NCBI GenBank assembly: GCA_023423895.1
Contig: JAFAER010000253.1
Location: 16,520 to 80,519 of the forward strand
Length of the DNA: 64,000 nt
Direction: 5' to 3'
DNA from: Pseudomonadota bacterium
GTDB lineage: Bacteria; Myxococcota_A; Polyangia; Polyangiales; Polyangiaceae
The translations under genes and the position numbers were made by a program. Numbering within the stretch: position 1 is the first letter of the stretch; every line of letters begins with the position of its first letter. The notes beneath the pieces were generated by a model. It was given only the letters and a program-made list of their open reading frames with translations. It ran no database searches and had not been told where the DNA came from. Of the stretch, positions 34,146-43,406 are shown in pieces.

Positions 34146-34914
34146 TGTGTAGCGTATCGTCGGCGCCTCCGCAAGGAAGGACGCGGCGGCTCCCGTGCGC
34201 CGTGGAGCTGGTCACCGCAGCCGTGCCCGCCGTAGGCTCGACGCGAGGGGTACGAGCACGCGGGTGGACGGCCGTCGACGAAGGCCGATCGCGTGCGAGG
34301 TCGTCGACGTCGAACGCTCGCTCGAGGAGAAGACGTGGGCGCCTCCTCTCGAGCTCGTCAGGCGAGGCCACGACGACGCGAGCGCGAATGCGATCGATCG
34401 CGCGCAAATCGCGCGGACGTATGCGCCAACGGGGCGCCGCGTCCGTGCTGGCGGCAGCTTTCGACAACGGGGAAATTCGTTAACTGCGTGGATATGGTCT
34501 CCGGAGCGTCTCTGGGGGGGCGGCTATGGATGAATCATGACTATATCTTTTAAATTGTGTGTTCTTACTTCGGAGCTCGGTGCGTGAATCTGATTGCCAT
34601 CAATCGGTCGATTTGGTGATCGCTTGACGGTCTTCCTGACGATGTGAGGCGTGGGAACGCGCGGGGGGCGGGGTCGATGCCGTACGGGTCGTCGAGCAGT
34701 GTCACGTTCGAAGCAATGACGCCGTACATCTTCACGCTCGTGCTCGCGCGGGCCGATGTCGTCCTGCGTGGACACCGAAGGCGCGACGAGCCGACGTGCC
34801 CGAGGGTCGCAGAAGTCCGCGCTCCGACGGGTGGTCTGCGACGGCCGGTCACGACGCCGCGGCGCCCGCAATGAACATCATCACGATCTCAGAGGCTGGA
34901 CAGGAGTAATTGGA
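34146..34914. other. Long gene-free region with AT-rich patch
   Basis: These 769 bases lie between the ArsR start and the RCC1 lipoprotein. Open frames on both strands are Arg-rich random translations without ribosome sites. The stretch 34525-34625 is clearly more AT-rich than the window (TATATCTTTTAAATTGTG) and may hold promoters for either neighbour or be foreign or decayed DNA. The RCC1 gene has its own strong AGGAG at 34902-34906. No terminator or repeat was seen. Confidence 0.4.
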
Positions 34915-36612
34915 ATGAAGCGGATTCTTGCTTCGATGGGGCTGGGGCTCGTTGTCATCGGTGCATTCCTGGGCTGCAGCGCCACTGGCGATGTTGTCGT
35001 CGTCGACGACTTCCAGGAGCCCGAGGCGCCGCAGGAGGACGGCGGAAGGAGCAGCACTCTCCCTCCTCCCAGCAACGATCCGGACGATGACGAGCCAGGC
35101 GTCGAGGATGGCGGAAAGAAGGACTCCGGCGGCGGCGGGGGAGACGCGGGGAAAGATTCGGGACCGCCTGCGCCGATGCCGGGAGATACCTGCCTGGCGA
35201 AGAACCAGATCGTTTCACGGCTGTGCGGCAAGTGCGGCAAGCAGGAGACGATTTGTGAGGCCGCGGACGACGCGGGGGCGCTCGAGTGGAGCGACTACGG
35301 TACCTGCAACGGTGAATCGGGCTCGTGCCTCCCCGGCGAGACGCGACCGTGTGGGAACTGCGGTACCCAGACGTGCACCAGCACGTGTGGCTGGAGCGCA
35401 TGCGGGGGACAGCCCACCAACCACTGCACGCCGGGATCTGTCGCATTCACTGGAGCCGGCTGTCCCTCCGGTGGGCTCAGGAGCCGCGTGTGCAACCCCA
35501 CCTGTCAATGGAGCGACTACTCGGCTGCTTGCGAGAGCGGTCCGGCCGTCGAGCTCTGGGGCGGCATCGCCAGTGCCACCTATGCGCGGACGAACGACGG
35601 CAAGCTATACGCGTGGGGGGATGGTACGGACGGTCAACTCGGCGACGGCACGACGGCGCACAAGCAGAAGATGGGGCTCGTCCCCCAGCCGCTCGGCGCC
35701 ACTGTCTCCGTCTCGGTGAGCCACTACGGGTTCACGTGCGGCAGCTTCAGCGACGGGAGCGCGAAGTGCTGGGGCGCCAATAGCTCCAGCTACGGACTCG
35801 GCGACGGCACCAACTACACATCGTTGGTCGGCGTCACCCCCAGCGGGTTCGGCGCAAACGTGGTGCGGATGTCTGTCGGGTACTACCACGGGTGCGGGCT
35901 CTTCGCGGACGGCTCCGCGAAGTGCTGGGGATACAACACCTATGGGCAGCTCGGTAATGGCAATACGACGACCTCGAAGACGCCCGTCGCCGTCGGCTTG
36001 AACGGGATCTCGCAGCTCTACTCCGGCTACTACACCGTCTGCGCCCGAAAGGACGACGAGGGGTACTGCTGGGGCTACAACAATTACGGCCAAGTCGGTG
36101 ATGGGACGACGACCAACAAGAGCGCGCCGACTCTGGTGCTCGAGAGTGGCGTCTCGTCGATCGCACCGGGATACTACCACACGTGCGCCCGCATGACGGA
36201 CGGCACGAGCATGTGCTGGGGGTATGGCCTGTACGGCCGCCTGGGAAACAACACTACGACGAACGCCTCCGTTCCGACCCAGGTCTCCGGTATCGACGGT
36301 GTCGGGCAGCTCACCGGCGTCGAAGAAGTTTGCACGGGGTATGCCCACAGCTGCGCGCGGCTCGCGGACGGCCGGATCGCCTGCTGGGGCTACAACAACT
36401 ACGGGCAGCTCGGCACCGGCACGACGACGGAGTCGCTGGTCCCGAAGGTGGTCTCCGGTATCGCGAACGCGTCCAAGCTCGTGTGTGGCTACAATCACAC
36501 CTGCGCAATCGATAACGGCTATGTCAATTGCTGGGGGTACAACAACTTCGGCCAGCTTGGCGACGGCACCACCAGCAACAGCAGCACTCCTCACCTGGCG
36601 CAATTCCTGTGA
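34915..36612 (+). CDS. RCC1-repeat lipoprotein
   Basis: This encodes 565 aa from the ATG at 34915, with AGGAG eight bases ahead. The signal ends AFLGC. A linker of Pro/Asp/Gly/Lys runs to about residue 85, followed by a Cys-rich region (LCGKCGKQETIC, CGNCGTQTCTSTCGWSAC) to about 205. The rest is seven or eight RCC1-type repeats, each with CWGYNNYGQLGDGTT and a CA-starting strand, forming a seven-bladed propeller. RCC1 lipoproteins are expanded in this phylum; they are surface or outer-membrane proteins of unknown ligand. It stands alone and converges with the quinone reductase gene. Confidence 0.93.
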   Translation: MKRILASMGLGLVVIGAFLGCSATGDVVVVDDFQEPEAPQEDGGRSSTLPPPSNDPDDDEPGVEDGGKKDSGGGGGDAGKDSGPPAPMPGDTCLAKNQIVSRLCGKCGKQETICEAADDAGALEWSDYGTCNGESGSCLPGETRPCGNCGTQTCTSTCGWSACGGQPTNHCTPGSVAFTGAGCPSGGLRSRVCNPTCQWSDYSAACESGPAVELWGGIASATYARTNDGKLYAWGDGTDGQLGDGTTAHKQKMGLVPQPLGATVSVSVSHYGFTCGSFSDGSAKCWGANSSSYGLGDGTNYTSLVGVTPSGFGANVVRMSVGYYHGCGLFADGSAKCWGYNTYGQLGNGNTTTSKTPVAVGLNGISQLYSGYYTVCARKDDEGYCWGYNNYGQVGDGTTTNKSAPTLVLESGVSSIAPGYYHTCARMTDGTSMCWGYGLYGRLGNNTTTNASVPTQVSGIDGVGQLTGVEEVCTGYAHSCARLADGRIACWGYNNYGQLGTGTTTESLVPKVVSGIANASKLVCGYNHTCAIDNGYVNCWGYNNFGQLGDGTTSNSSTPHLAQFL

Positions 36613-36741
36613 TTGTTTGCAAGTGTCGCGGCGCCGCGCTCGACATGGGATAGCGTCCGCGAAAGGCGCGAATGAGTGATGGGTGACGGGATGGGGAGTC
36701 GTCGGCGATCGCGGTGTATGACGGCGCAGACGAAGCCCCGA

Positions 36742-36771
36742 GGGGAGGCAGGAAGCGTGGCCTGCCTCCCC
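36742..36771. terminator. Strong hairpin between convergent genes
   Basis: GGGGAGGCAGG (36742-36752) and CCTGCCTCCCC (36761-36771) form a perfect 11-bp stem with an 8-base loop, in the 330-bp gap (36613-36942) between the RCC1 and quinone-reductase stops. No T-tract is present. It probably limits read-through in both directions. Nothing else was found in the gap. Confidence 0.55.
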
Positions 36772-36942
36772 GAGTCGACGCTGCTCCATGTCGTCCGCGG
36801 AGATGCCGTCGTCGTGCCATCGATCGTGAAGTGACGCAGCCGCTCATCGAGCCTGCGAAGGAGGCGCTCGCACGAGGAGAGCGCCTCCAGTTCGGTCGTT
36901 CACGCTCGAGCTGACGGGATCGTCTGACCCGGTGCTCCACCG

Positions 36943-37713
36943 TCAACGGGTGACGTGGGCGTCCAGGCCCGTCTGGCCGGGAGCGACATCGTCGGCGAGC
37001 TGGTGGCGGTCCGGGTAGTCTCCACCGTTTTGCGCGCGGAACGGGATCGGCCGCTCGTCGAAGAGCGCTGCGAGCTTCTCGCGATAGCGGCTGAGAGCAT
37101 CCGCAACGGCGGGAGTATCGAGGTGGTCCGCGCCGTAGACCGCGAAGGGCGGCAGCACCGTCATGCCGGCGAAGAAGAGCGTGCCGTGGGTGACCGGGAA
37201 GAGCAGCTGGTCGAGCGGGCCGTTGATGCCGCGCGGGCCGTAGTCGGCGTGCGGTCCGCCGACCGTCACCGAGAGGAGCGCGCGCTTTCCGGCGAGGCCG
37301 CCTTCACCGTAGCGATACGTGTTGCCTGCACCGCGGTAGCCGTAGGCGAGGCCATGAGCGAAGACGCGATCGAACCAGCCCTTGAGGATGGCGGGAGGGC
37401 CGAACCACCAGAGCGGGAACTGGAAGACGACGGCGTCGGCCACGGCGAGCTTGTCCTGTTCCGCGCTCACGTCGAGCGCCTGCGCGCCGCTGCGGTAGGC
37501 GTGGCCTGACTCCTCGATGAACGCGAGCCGGTCGAGTCGCTGACGGTCCGGGAAGTCCGTAGCGTCGAGGACCGGCTTCCACTGCATCCCGTAGAGGTCC
37601 GACTCGAGCACGCGATGGCCGCCGCGTTCGACCGTCTGGCGGGCCTCCCGGACGAAGCTGCGATTGAGCGAGCGCGGAGAAGGATGCGCATGAACGAGGA
37701 GAACGGTTCGCAT
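36943..37713 (-). CDS. NQO1-type NAD(P)H:quinone reductase (flavodoxin-like fold)
   Basis: This encodes 256 aa. MRTVLLVHAHPSPRSLNRSFVREA is the FMN/FAD phosphate loop of the family, and FQFPLWWFGPPAILKGWFDRVFAHGLAYGY is the hallmark active-site segment. SVTVGGPHADYGPRG follows. The family reduces quinones and electrophiles by two electrons using NAD(P)H and is cytosolic. It is divergent from a LysR regulator 79 bp away, and a T-N11-A LysR box lies in the gap, so induction by quinones through that regulator is likely. Confidence 0.93.
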   Translation of the reverse strand: MRTVLLVHAHPSPRSLNRSFVREARQTVERGGHRVLESDLYGMQWKPVLDATDFPDRQRLDRLAFIEESGHAYRSGAQALDVSAEQDKLAVADAVVFQFPLWWFGPPAILKGWFDRVFAHGLAYGYRGAGNTYRYGEGGLAGKRALLSVTVGGPHADYGPRGINGPLDQLLFPVTHGTLFFAGMTVLPPFAVYGADHLDTPAVADALSRYREKLAALFDERPIPFRAQNGGDYPDRHQLADDVAPGQTGLDAHVTR

Positions 37714-37752
37714 GACGGGGACCTCGAACCGGAGTCTTCATCGTCGCGGCAT

Positions 37753-37769
37753 ATTCGCAAAACTCGAAT
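37753..37769. promoter_or_regulatory. LysR-type box (T-N11-A)
   Basis: ATTCG-CAAAACT-CGAAT has perfect 5-bp arms and includes T37755-N11-A37767, the LysR-regulator consensus. It sits midway in the 79-bp divergent promoter gap between the quinone reductase and the LysR gene. Confidence 0.65.
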
Positions 37770-37792
37770 CGTTCTGGCCTACCATCCATGCG

Positions 37793-38695
37793 GTGGATAC
37801 CTCGCGCATCGACCTCAACTTGCTCGAGTCACTCGAGGCGCTGCTCGCCGAACGCAACGTGACGCGTGCAGCGCGGCGGCTCGGGCTCAGCCAGCCTGCC
37901 CTCAGCGCGCAGCTCGCGCGCCTGCGGACGTTCTTCGATGACGCGCTGCTGATCCCGGGACGCAGAGGCATGACGCCAACGGCGAAGGCGCTCGAGCTTC
38001 AGGAGCCGCTCCGTGCAGCGCTCGATCGACTGCGCGGTGTCGTGACCGCGAACCGCTCGTTCGACCCGCTGAGAGCCCGTTTGACCGTGCGCATCGCGGC
38101 GTCGGACTACGTGCAGGTCGCGGTCCTCCTCGAGCTCGCGCTCGCGTTGAGACGCTCCGCGCCGGGGGTGAGGATCGCGATCCGGAGCCTCGACGTTCCC
38201 GCGCTCGAGGCGCAGATGGAGCGCGGCGACGTCGATCTCGCGGTCCTGACGCCGGAGCTCGCGCCGGGCGCGCTCCGCCGCCTCCCGCTCTTCGAGGAGC
38301 GCTACGTCGCGGTGGTGCGGCGCGGTCATCCGACCCTGCGGAGGCGGCTCACCCTCGAGCAGTTCGCACGGCTCGAGCACGTCATCGTCTCACCACTGGG
38401 CGGCGGCTTCACGACACCGGTCGATGCGCTGCTATCTGCGCGCGCGAGGAAGCGCAGCGTCGTGCTCTCGGCCTCGTCGTTTCTGTTCGTGCTCGAGACG
38501 ATTCGGCGCTCCGATATGCTCGCGCTCGTTCCGGCACGACTGATCGGTCAGAGCGAAGGTGGGGTGTGTGTGTTCGAGCCGCCGCTGCCGGTGAAGGGCT
38601 TCAAGATCGTGATGGCCTGGCACGATCGCACCCACGATCACGCGGGGCACCGCTGGGTCCGAACGGCGCTGTCCGAGTCGGTGAGCCCCCGTTGA
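37793..38695 (+). CDS. LysR-family transcriptional regulator
   Basis: This encodes 300 aa with a GTG start at 37793, giving the standard opening VDTSRIDLNLLESLEALLAERNVTRAARRLGLSQPALSAQLARLRTFFDDALLI (winged HTH, residues 5-65). The effector domain follows (LTVRIAASDYVQVAVLLELALALRRSAPGVRIAIRSLD, DVDLAVLTPELAP). It resembles the NodD/LinR-like group that controls divergent oxidoreductases. A LysR box lies between it and the quinone reductase. A strong hairpin follows the stop codon directly. Confidence 0.92.
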   Translation: MDTSRIDLNLLESLEALLAERNVTRAARRLGLSQPALSAQLARLRTFFDDALLIPGRRGMTPTAKALELQEPLRAALDRLRGVVTANRSFDPLRARLTVRIAASDYVQVAVLLELALALRRSAPGVRIAIRSLDVPALEAQMERGDVDLAVLTPELAPGALRRLPLFEERYVAVVRRGHPTLRRRLTLEQFARLEHVIVSPLGGGFTTPVDALLSARARKRSVVLSASSFLFVLETIRRSDMLALVPARLIGQSEGGVCVFEPPLPVKGFKIVMAWHDRTHDHAGHRWVRTALSESVSPR

Positions 38696-38739
38696 CCGCC
38701 GCCAGATCGGCGACTCGCTGCTCGACTCGCCGGCGGCGG
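38696..38739 (+). terminator. Compound hairpin after LysR gene
   Basis: CCGCCGCC (38696-38703) pairs with GGCGGCGG (38732-38739). Inside, GGCGACTCG and CGACTCGCC pair with one mismatch around CTGCT. The long stem begins right after the LysR stop codon. No T-tract is present, but the stability makes it a good terminator candidate. Confidence 0.5.
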
Positions 38740-38918
38740 ATGGCGCACGAGCTCGGATTGCTCGGTTCGAAGCCGCCGCGTCCTTCCGAAGCTACGTCGA
38801 CCGTGCGCCGACACGCCCCGCTCGTTCGGCGCGCGGTCGACGTGGCCTCCCGATCGAGGCCAGAGGGCCTGACGCAGCTCTCGATGCGACCCGCTTCTCT
38901 CGACGACGAGGTCGAGGC

Positions 38919-39338
38919 TCACCGAGGCATCACCCCACGCTCCAAGCCATGCGTGCCGTCGCTCGCCTCTCGGAGGATCGCGGTCGCGAGGCGATCCAGA
39001 GCACGCGACGATTGCTTCAGGAAGAGTGAAGGCTCGATGAGCTCGAGCTCCATGATGCGGAGGGGCTGCCCCGCGTCGTCCCCTGCCAGAGAGTCGCTGT
39101 CGTCGGGCACGACATCCACGCGGGCGTACAGGAGGTCCTTCGCCAGAGGCGCGAGGACGTTCTCCGCGAAGGCGCGTTCGGCATCGGCGATGGGGACCTC
39201 CTCGGAGACGACCTCTACACTGCCGACGCGGGTGGAATCTCTGGCGACCGCGTGGTACTCGAGGCGCTCGGCGCGTCGATGCCGGCGAGCGGCAGCACAT
39301 AGAATGAGCGTCGAGAGCAGCGCGGGAGATCTGGGCAA
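38919..39338 (-). pseudogene. 3' remnant of an ATP-grasp (RimK/GshB-like) gene
   Basis: The minus frame reads EYHAVARDSTRVGSVEVVSEEV, AENVLAPLAKDLLYARVDVV and RIMELELIEPSLFLKQSSRALDRLATAIL. The last two blocks (YARVDVV, MELELIEPSLFL) are the metal/ATP-binding C-terminal end of an ATP-grasp domain. Only about the last 100 of some 280-300 residues remain; the sequence beyond about 39260 loses similarity and runs under the start of the antiporter gene. It looks truncated at its 5' end, probably when the antiporter was joined here. A short functional protein is unlikely because the ATP-binding N-terminal part is missing. Confidence 0.55.
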
Positions 39339-41115
39339 GGTTGTTGCGCTGCTGGGCGCGGCGGTCGTGAGCGTTCCGCTCTTCCGCCGCCTCGGCCTCG
39401 GCTCGGTGCTCGGCTATCTCACGGCAGGCGTCTTGATCGGGCCGTTCGGCCTCGGCCTGCTCGGTGATCCGGAGGGCGTCCTCCACATCGCCGAGCTCGG
39501 CGTCGTGATGTTCCTCTTCGTCATCGGCCTCGAGATGCGTCCTTCGCACCTGTGGGGACTGCGGCGCGAGATCTTCGGCCTCGGCGCGCTGCAGATCGCC
39601 CTCTGCGGAGTCGGGCTCACGGGCGTCCTCCTCGCGTTCGGAATGCCACCAGCCACGGCCTTCGTCGGAGCGATGGGCTTCGTGCTCACCTCGACCGCCG
39701 TGGTCATGCAGCTCCTCGGCGAACGCGGCGACGTGACGCTCCCGCGCGGCCAGAAGATCGTCTCGATCCTCCTGTTCGAGGACCTACTGATCGTCCCGCT
39801 CCTCGCACTCGTCGCCTTCCTGTCACCCGAGGTGCCCGAGAGCGCGAGCGGCTCGCGCCTGCTCTCGATCGGCATGGCGCTCGGCGCGATCGCCTTCGTC
39901 ATCGTGGCCGGCCGCTTCCTCTTGAACCCCCTGTTCCGCCTCCTCGCCGCCGCAAAGGCGAGGGAGGTGATGACGGCGGCAGCTCTCCTCGTCGTCCTTG
40001 GCGCCGCGCTCCTGATGCAGCTCGGCGGCCTCTCGATGGCGATGGGCGCGTTCCTCGCGGGCGTCATGCTCTCCGAGTCGACCTTCCGCCACCAGCTCGA
40101 GGCCGACATCGAGCCCTTCCGCGGCCTCCTGCTCGGTCTCTTCTTCCTCGGCGTCGGCATGGCGCTCGATCTGTCCGTCGTCGCGGGAAGCTGGAAGCTC
40201 GTCGTCGGTGCGGTCGTCGCGATGATGGTCGTGAAGGCGCTCTGCATCTTCGTCGTTGCGCGGGTCCTCGGGGCAAGACGCGAGGACGCGCTCGACCGCG
40301 CGGTGCTGATGGCGCAAGGCGGCGAGTTTGCGTTCGTCCTCTTCTCGGCGGCGGTCTCCAGCAAGCTCATCGATCCGAAGGTGAACGCCAACCTGAGCGC
40401 GGTCATCATCCTGTCGATGGCGCTCACGCCGCTCGCAACGCTTGCGGCCCGCCGCCTGACCCCGAAGCCAAGGGTGTCGCTCGACGGCATCGAAGAGGCA
40501 AACGACCTCCACGGTCGCGCGCTTCTCATCGGCTTCGGGCGCTTCGGCCAGGTCGTCAGCCAGTCGCTCCTCGCGCGCGGCGTCGACGTCACGATCATCG
40601 ACAACGACGTCGACATGATCCGCAGCGCGGCCGAGTTCGGCTTCAAGGTCTATTACGGCGACGGTACGCGCCTCGACGTTCTCCGCGCGTCGGGCGCGCA
40701 CGAGGCGCAGCTCATCGCCGTCTGTGTCGACGACAAGGAAGCGACGAAGCGTATCGTCGAGCTCGCTCATCACGAGTTCGCGCAGGCTCGCTTGCTAGCG
40801 CGCTCGTTCGACCGACAGCACGCGCGAGAGCTGGTCGCGGCGGGCGTCGACGTCCAGATCCGCGAGACATTCGAGTCGGCGATGCTCTTCGGCGGCGAGG
40901 CCCTCGAGGCGCTCGGGCTCACGCCGGACGAAGCGGCGAAGGTCGTCGCCGAGGTCCGCCGCCGCGACGCCGAGCGCTTCCAGCTCGAGACGACGGGCGG
41001 ACTGGATGCGGGCAAGGTCATGCTCCATGGCAACGTCCAGAAGCCGACGCCACTGACGACGCCGCGTCGCGAGGGGAGAGCACTGAACGCCGCCGCCGGC
41101 GTGGACCCGAGCTGA
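39304..41115 (+). CDS. Kef-type CPA2 cation:proton antiporter with RCK/TrkA-N domain
   Basis: This encodes 603 aa from the ATG at 39304. Residues 8-385 carry about twelve membrane segments of the Na+/H+ exchanger fold, with GYLTAGVLIGPFGLGLL, VMFLFVIGLEMRP, SSTAVVMQLL-type STAVVMQLL, LFEDLLIVPLLAL and QGGEFAFVLF. Residues 400-515 are a TrkA-N/RCK NAD-binding domain (RALLIGFGRFGQVVSQSLLARGVDVTIIDNDVDMI, GDGTRLDVLRASG). This matches KefB/KefC-like K+ efflux systems. The KefF-type ancillary subunit is not adjacent, although a flavodoxin-fold quinone reductase of the same superfamily lies 1.6 kb upstream on the other strand. Likely roles are pH or electrophile response. Confidence 0.92.
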   Translation: MSVESSAGDLGKVVALLGAAVVSVPLFRRLGLGSVLGYLTAGVLIGPFGLGLLGDPEGVLHIAELGVVMFLFVIGLEMRPSHLWGLRREIFGLGALQIALCGVGLTGVLLAFGMPPATAFVGAMGFVLTSTAVVMQLLGERGDVTLPRGQKIVSILLFEDLLIVPLLALVAFLSPEVPESASGSRLLSIGMALGAIAFVIVAGRFLLNPLFRLLAAAKAREVMTAAALLVVLGAALLMQLGGLSMAMGAFLAGVMLSESTFRHQLEADIEPFRGLLLGLFFLGVGMALDLSVVAGSWKLVVGAVVAMMVVKALCIFVVARVLGARREDALDRAVLMAQGGEFAFVLFSAAVSSKLIDPKVNANLSAVIILSMALTPLATLAARRLTPKPRVSLDGIEEANDLHGRALLIGFGRFGQVVSQSLLARGVDVTIIDNDVDMIRSAAEFGFKVYYGDGTRLDVLRASGAHEAQLIAVCVDDKEATKRIVELAHHEFAQARLLARSFDRQHARELVAAGVDVQIRETFESAMLFGGEALEALGLTPDEAAKVVAEVRRRDAERFQLETTGGLDAGKVMLHGNVQKPTPLTTPRREGRALNAAAGVDPS

Positions 41116-41364
41116 CGCGCGCACGCCCCTGGGGCACGGTCGTACACCGCCGCGTCATCGACGGGACTTCTCGTTCATCGAGCGCCCGAGGGGGGCTGCG
41201 TCCGGTCTGGCTTCTCCGCGACGAGCGCAACCAACGACGGCAGCTGCTCGTCGGCGACCGGGCGGGTATCCGCCGCCGATCGGATCCGGCGTGAGGTCGC
41301 CGCGCTCTCGCTCTCGAGGTCGCCTCCCGCCAAAGCGAGGTCTCAACCGAAAGGGAACCTGCGC

Positions 41365-42165
41365 TCAGCGCAGCCGAGAGCGTCGCACGGCGAGGAGCCA
41401 CGCCCGAAGCTCGTCCTCGTTCGTCGGAGCCTCCGGTAGCGAGCTCGTCGCGCGCGCCGTATCCAGGCGGCCGAAAAGCGCGTCGATGCGCGGGCGCCAC
41501 GCCTCGACGAGCGTCGGGTCGATGCCGACGCGCTCACCCGCGCGCTTCCGTTCGATCAGAGCGGTCGCATCCGACATGCCGTAGTCGACCACCAGGCGAG
41601 AGAGGTCGGCCTCGAGCTCTCCGGTCTCGAGGAGATGAATCCCTGTGAGCGTCGTGCGAAGCACGTAGAGGAGCTTCTTCGCCGTCGGCTCCTTCTCGAG
41701 GAACCGGAGCTGGTTGTTCGCGAAGCCGCTGTAGTGCCGGTGAACGCGCGTACTCAGAGCTCGCTGGACGAGCGGACGGAGTTCGTGGAGGAGGCTCGAG
41801 GAGTGAGGCGTCATCCTGCCGAGGACACGCTCGATGAAGTTCCCGTTGCCTCCGAGGATGCCCGCGAGCGCGTGCGCGAGCTCGTTCGAGGTGTAGTCGA
41901 CCTCGACGCCGTCGATGATCTCGGCGCGATCGACCGTCGGCGTGGACGGCTCGAGACCGACGAGGTCCGCCGTGTTAGCGACGTGAATCGCCTTCAGATC
42001 CAGGTCGCTGTCGGGTGACGGAAACCCGTACGCGTGTGCGCCGCTCAAGTACACGACGACGTGCTCCCGCCGCGCTTCCTCCTCGTCGACCACGCGCTTC
42101 ATCACGGCGGACTGCTCGGCGGTCAGCAGCTCCGTCACGCACGAGGGAATGGTTACTCGTTCCAC
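41365..42165 (-). CDS. RlaP-type (PF10127) nucleotidyltransferase, second of a pair
   Basis: This encodes 266 aa. The GTG at 42165 is preferred: GGAGG lies four bases upstream and the gene then overlaps its upstream partner by 13 bp. The pol-beta-like core is HVVVYLSGAHAYGFPSPDSDLDLKAIHV, with the DxD of the active site but Ala in place of Ser in the usual GS. The C-terminal part is helical (YSGFANNQLRFLEKEPTAKKLLYVLRTTLTGIHLLETGEL). PF10127 proteins are named for genomic association with RNA ligases; the true substrate is unknown. No RNA ligase or RtcB is visible in the window. Confidence 0.82.
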   Translation of the reverse strand: MERVTIPSCVTELLTAEQSAVMKRVVDEEEARREHVVVYLSGAHAYGFPSPDSDLDLKAIHVANTADLVGLEPSTPTVDRAEIIDGVEVDYTSNELAHALAGILGGNGNFIERVLGRMTPHSSSLLHELRPLVQRALSTRVHRHYSGFANNQLRFLEKEPTAKKLLYVLRTTLTGIHLLETGELEADLSRLVVDYGMSDATALIERKRAGERVGIDPTLVEAWRPRIDALFGRLDTARATSSLPEAPTNEDELRAWLLAVRRSRLR

Positions 42166-43406
42166 ACTACCTCCGGCGCCGGCGGCGCATCTTTTCCGAA
42201 AGGCCCTTCGGCGCGAGTGATCCATCGATGGGCGAGCTCCTCACCGATGCGTCGGAGGATTGCGTCGATGCGAGCCACGTCAGGTCGCTTCGGCAGCGTC
42301 GAGACGTCCCGAGCGGCTTCGAGATCAGGAGCCATCGCGTCGGCCTCGGCGAGGACTTCCGAGAGCGCGACCTCTCCGCGCTTGATCGCGAAGAGGCGCG
42401 AGCGGAGCGGCTCCTCGACCTCGAAGGTCGGCGTCCCTTCGCGTAACCAGCGGGTCGCGGTCGCGATGAGTCGCACCAAGTTGTACGCGTTCTTCGGCCG
42501 GAGCTCGCGTGGCAGCTCGAAGTCGACCGCCTTGTCGCGCGAGAACCGTACGAGGGCTGAGAACTCGTTCGCATCGAGCAGCCCCTGATCGTGCATGGAT
42601 CGGTAGAGCTGCTTGATGTACTGCTTGGCTTGATGGAGACGGTCCGCCTCCGTGGGCGCGGCGCGCATCGACACGTCGGCGAGCCTCCTCGCGACCGCGT
42701 CGAGCGTGAGCTCCGGATCCTCGCGCAACCAGTCGACGACTGCGGTGCGGTGCTCAGCGAGGCGCAACCCTTGCTCGAGTCGACGGAGCTGGCCGAGCGC
42801 GTAGCGGCCGAAGGTCCCGTAGATCTCGATCGAGACGAAGGCATCCCGCGCCTCGAGCAACCACTCGCCGATGGGATCGAGTGGCGTCACGCCCGGGAGG
42901 AACAACATCTCGAGCGTGTTGGGATCCGCGCGCAGCGCCTGTCTCGCCGCCTTTCCCGTGGACCAGTAGCTGGCGCTGCCGTCGGCGCTGACGAGGTCTT
43001 CGGGCGCTGCGACGAGCCCCTGCGTCCAGGGGAAGGGCAGGGCGAACACGCCGCGCCGATCCTCGTCGGACGCCGCGTGAGCGAGCCCCCACGCGCGCGA
43101 TCCCACGACCGCATCGAGCACGACGCAGGAGCGGAGCGCCTCCCAAGCCTCCTCACGTCGGTGCGCGAAGAGCGCCTGTCCGAAGCGACGTGGCGTCAGC
43201 TCTCCGCGTGCGTAGCGGAGGACGCCGACTCCCACGACCGAAACCTCGACAGCGTCGCCATCCAGCTTCATCACCCGCCCCACCGTGCCTTGGGGAACAC
43301 GCCGCTCTCCGGCGATGCGGTCCACGCGCGTCACCACCTCCGTCCCGTGAGGGAGCGGCACGGCGCGCGAATCGAGCCGTTCTAGGTTGCGCAGCCGAAG
43401 GTCCAT
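42153..43406 (-). CDS. RlaP-type (PF10127) nucleotidyltransferase, first of a pair
   Basis: This encodes 417 aa. The ATG at 43406 is chosen because GGAAGG precedes it by seven bases; a GTG at 43439 is possible. Residues 25-75 form a small beta domain (VVTRVDRIAGERRVPQGTVGRVMKLDGDAVEVSV). The nucleotidyltransferase core is LDAVVGSRAWGLAHAASDEDRRGVF with GS and the DED acidic cluster, followed by SADGSASYWSTGKAARQALRADPNTLEMLF and a helical C-terminal domain with AKQYIKQLYRSM. It is the longer paralogue of the next gene and probably forms a complex or paired activity with it. The function is unproven. Confidence 0.82.
   Translation of the reverse strand: MDLRLRNLERLDSRAVPLPHGTEVVTRVDRIAGERRVPQGTVGRVMKLDGDAVEVSVVGVGVLRYARGELTPRRFGQALFAHRREEAWEALRSCVVLDAVVGSRAWGLAHAASDEDRRGVFALPFPWTQGLVAAPEDLVSADGSASYWSTGKAARQALRADPNTLEMLFLPGVTPLDPIGEWLLEARDAFVSIEIYGTFGRYALGQLRRLEQGLRLAEHRTAVVDWLREDPELTLDAVARRLADVSMRAAPTEADRLHQAKQYIKQLYRSMHDQGLLDANEFSALVRFSRDKAVDFELPRELRPKNAYNLVRLIATATRWLREGTPTFEVEEPLRSRLFAIKRGEVALSEVLAEADAMAPDLEAARDVSTLPKRPDVARIDAILRRIGEELAHRWITRAEGPFGKDAPPAPEVVWNE

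Noticed and set aside
34195..34533. Several overlapping frames upstream of the RCC1 lipoprotein
   Set aside because: They are Arg-rich on both strands, with no ribosome sites, motifs or signal peptides. They are treated as non-coding.
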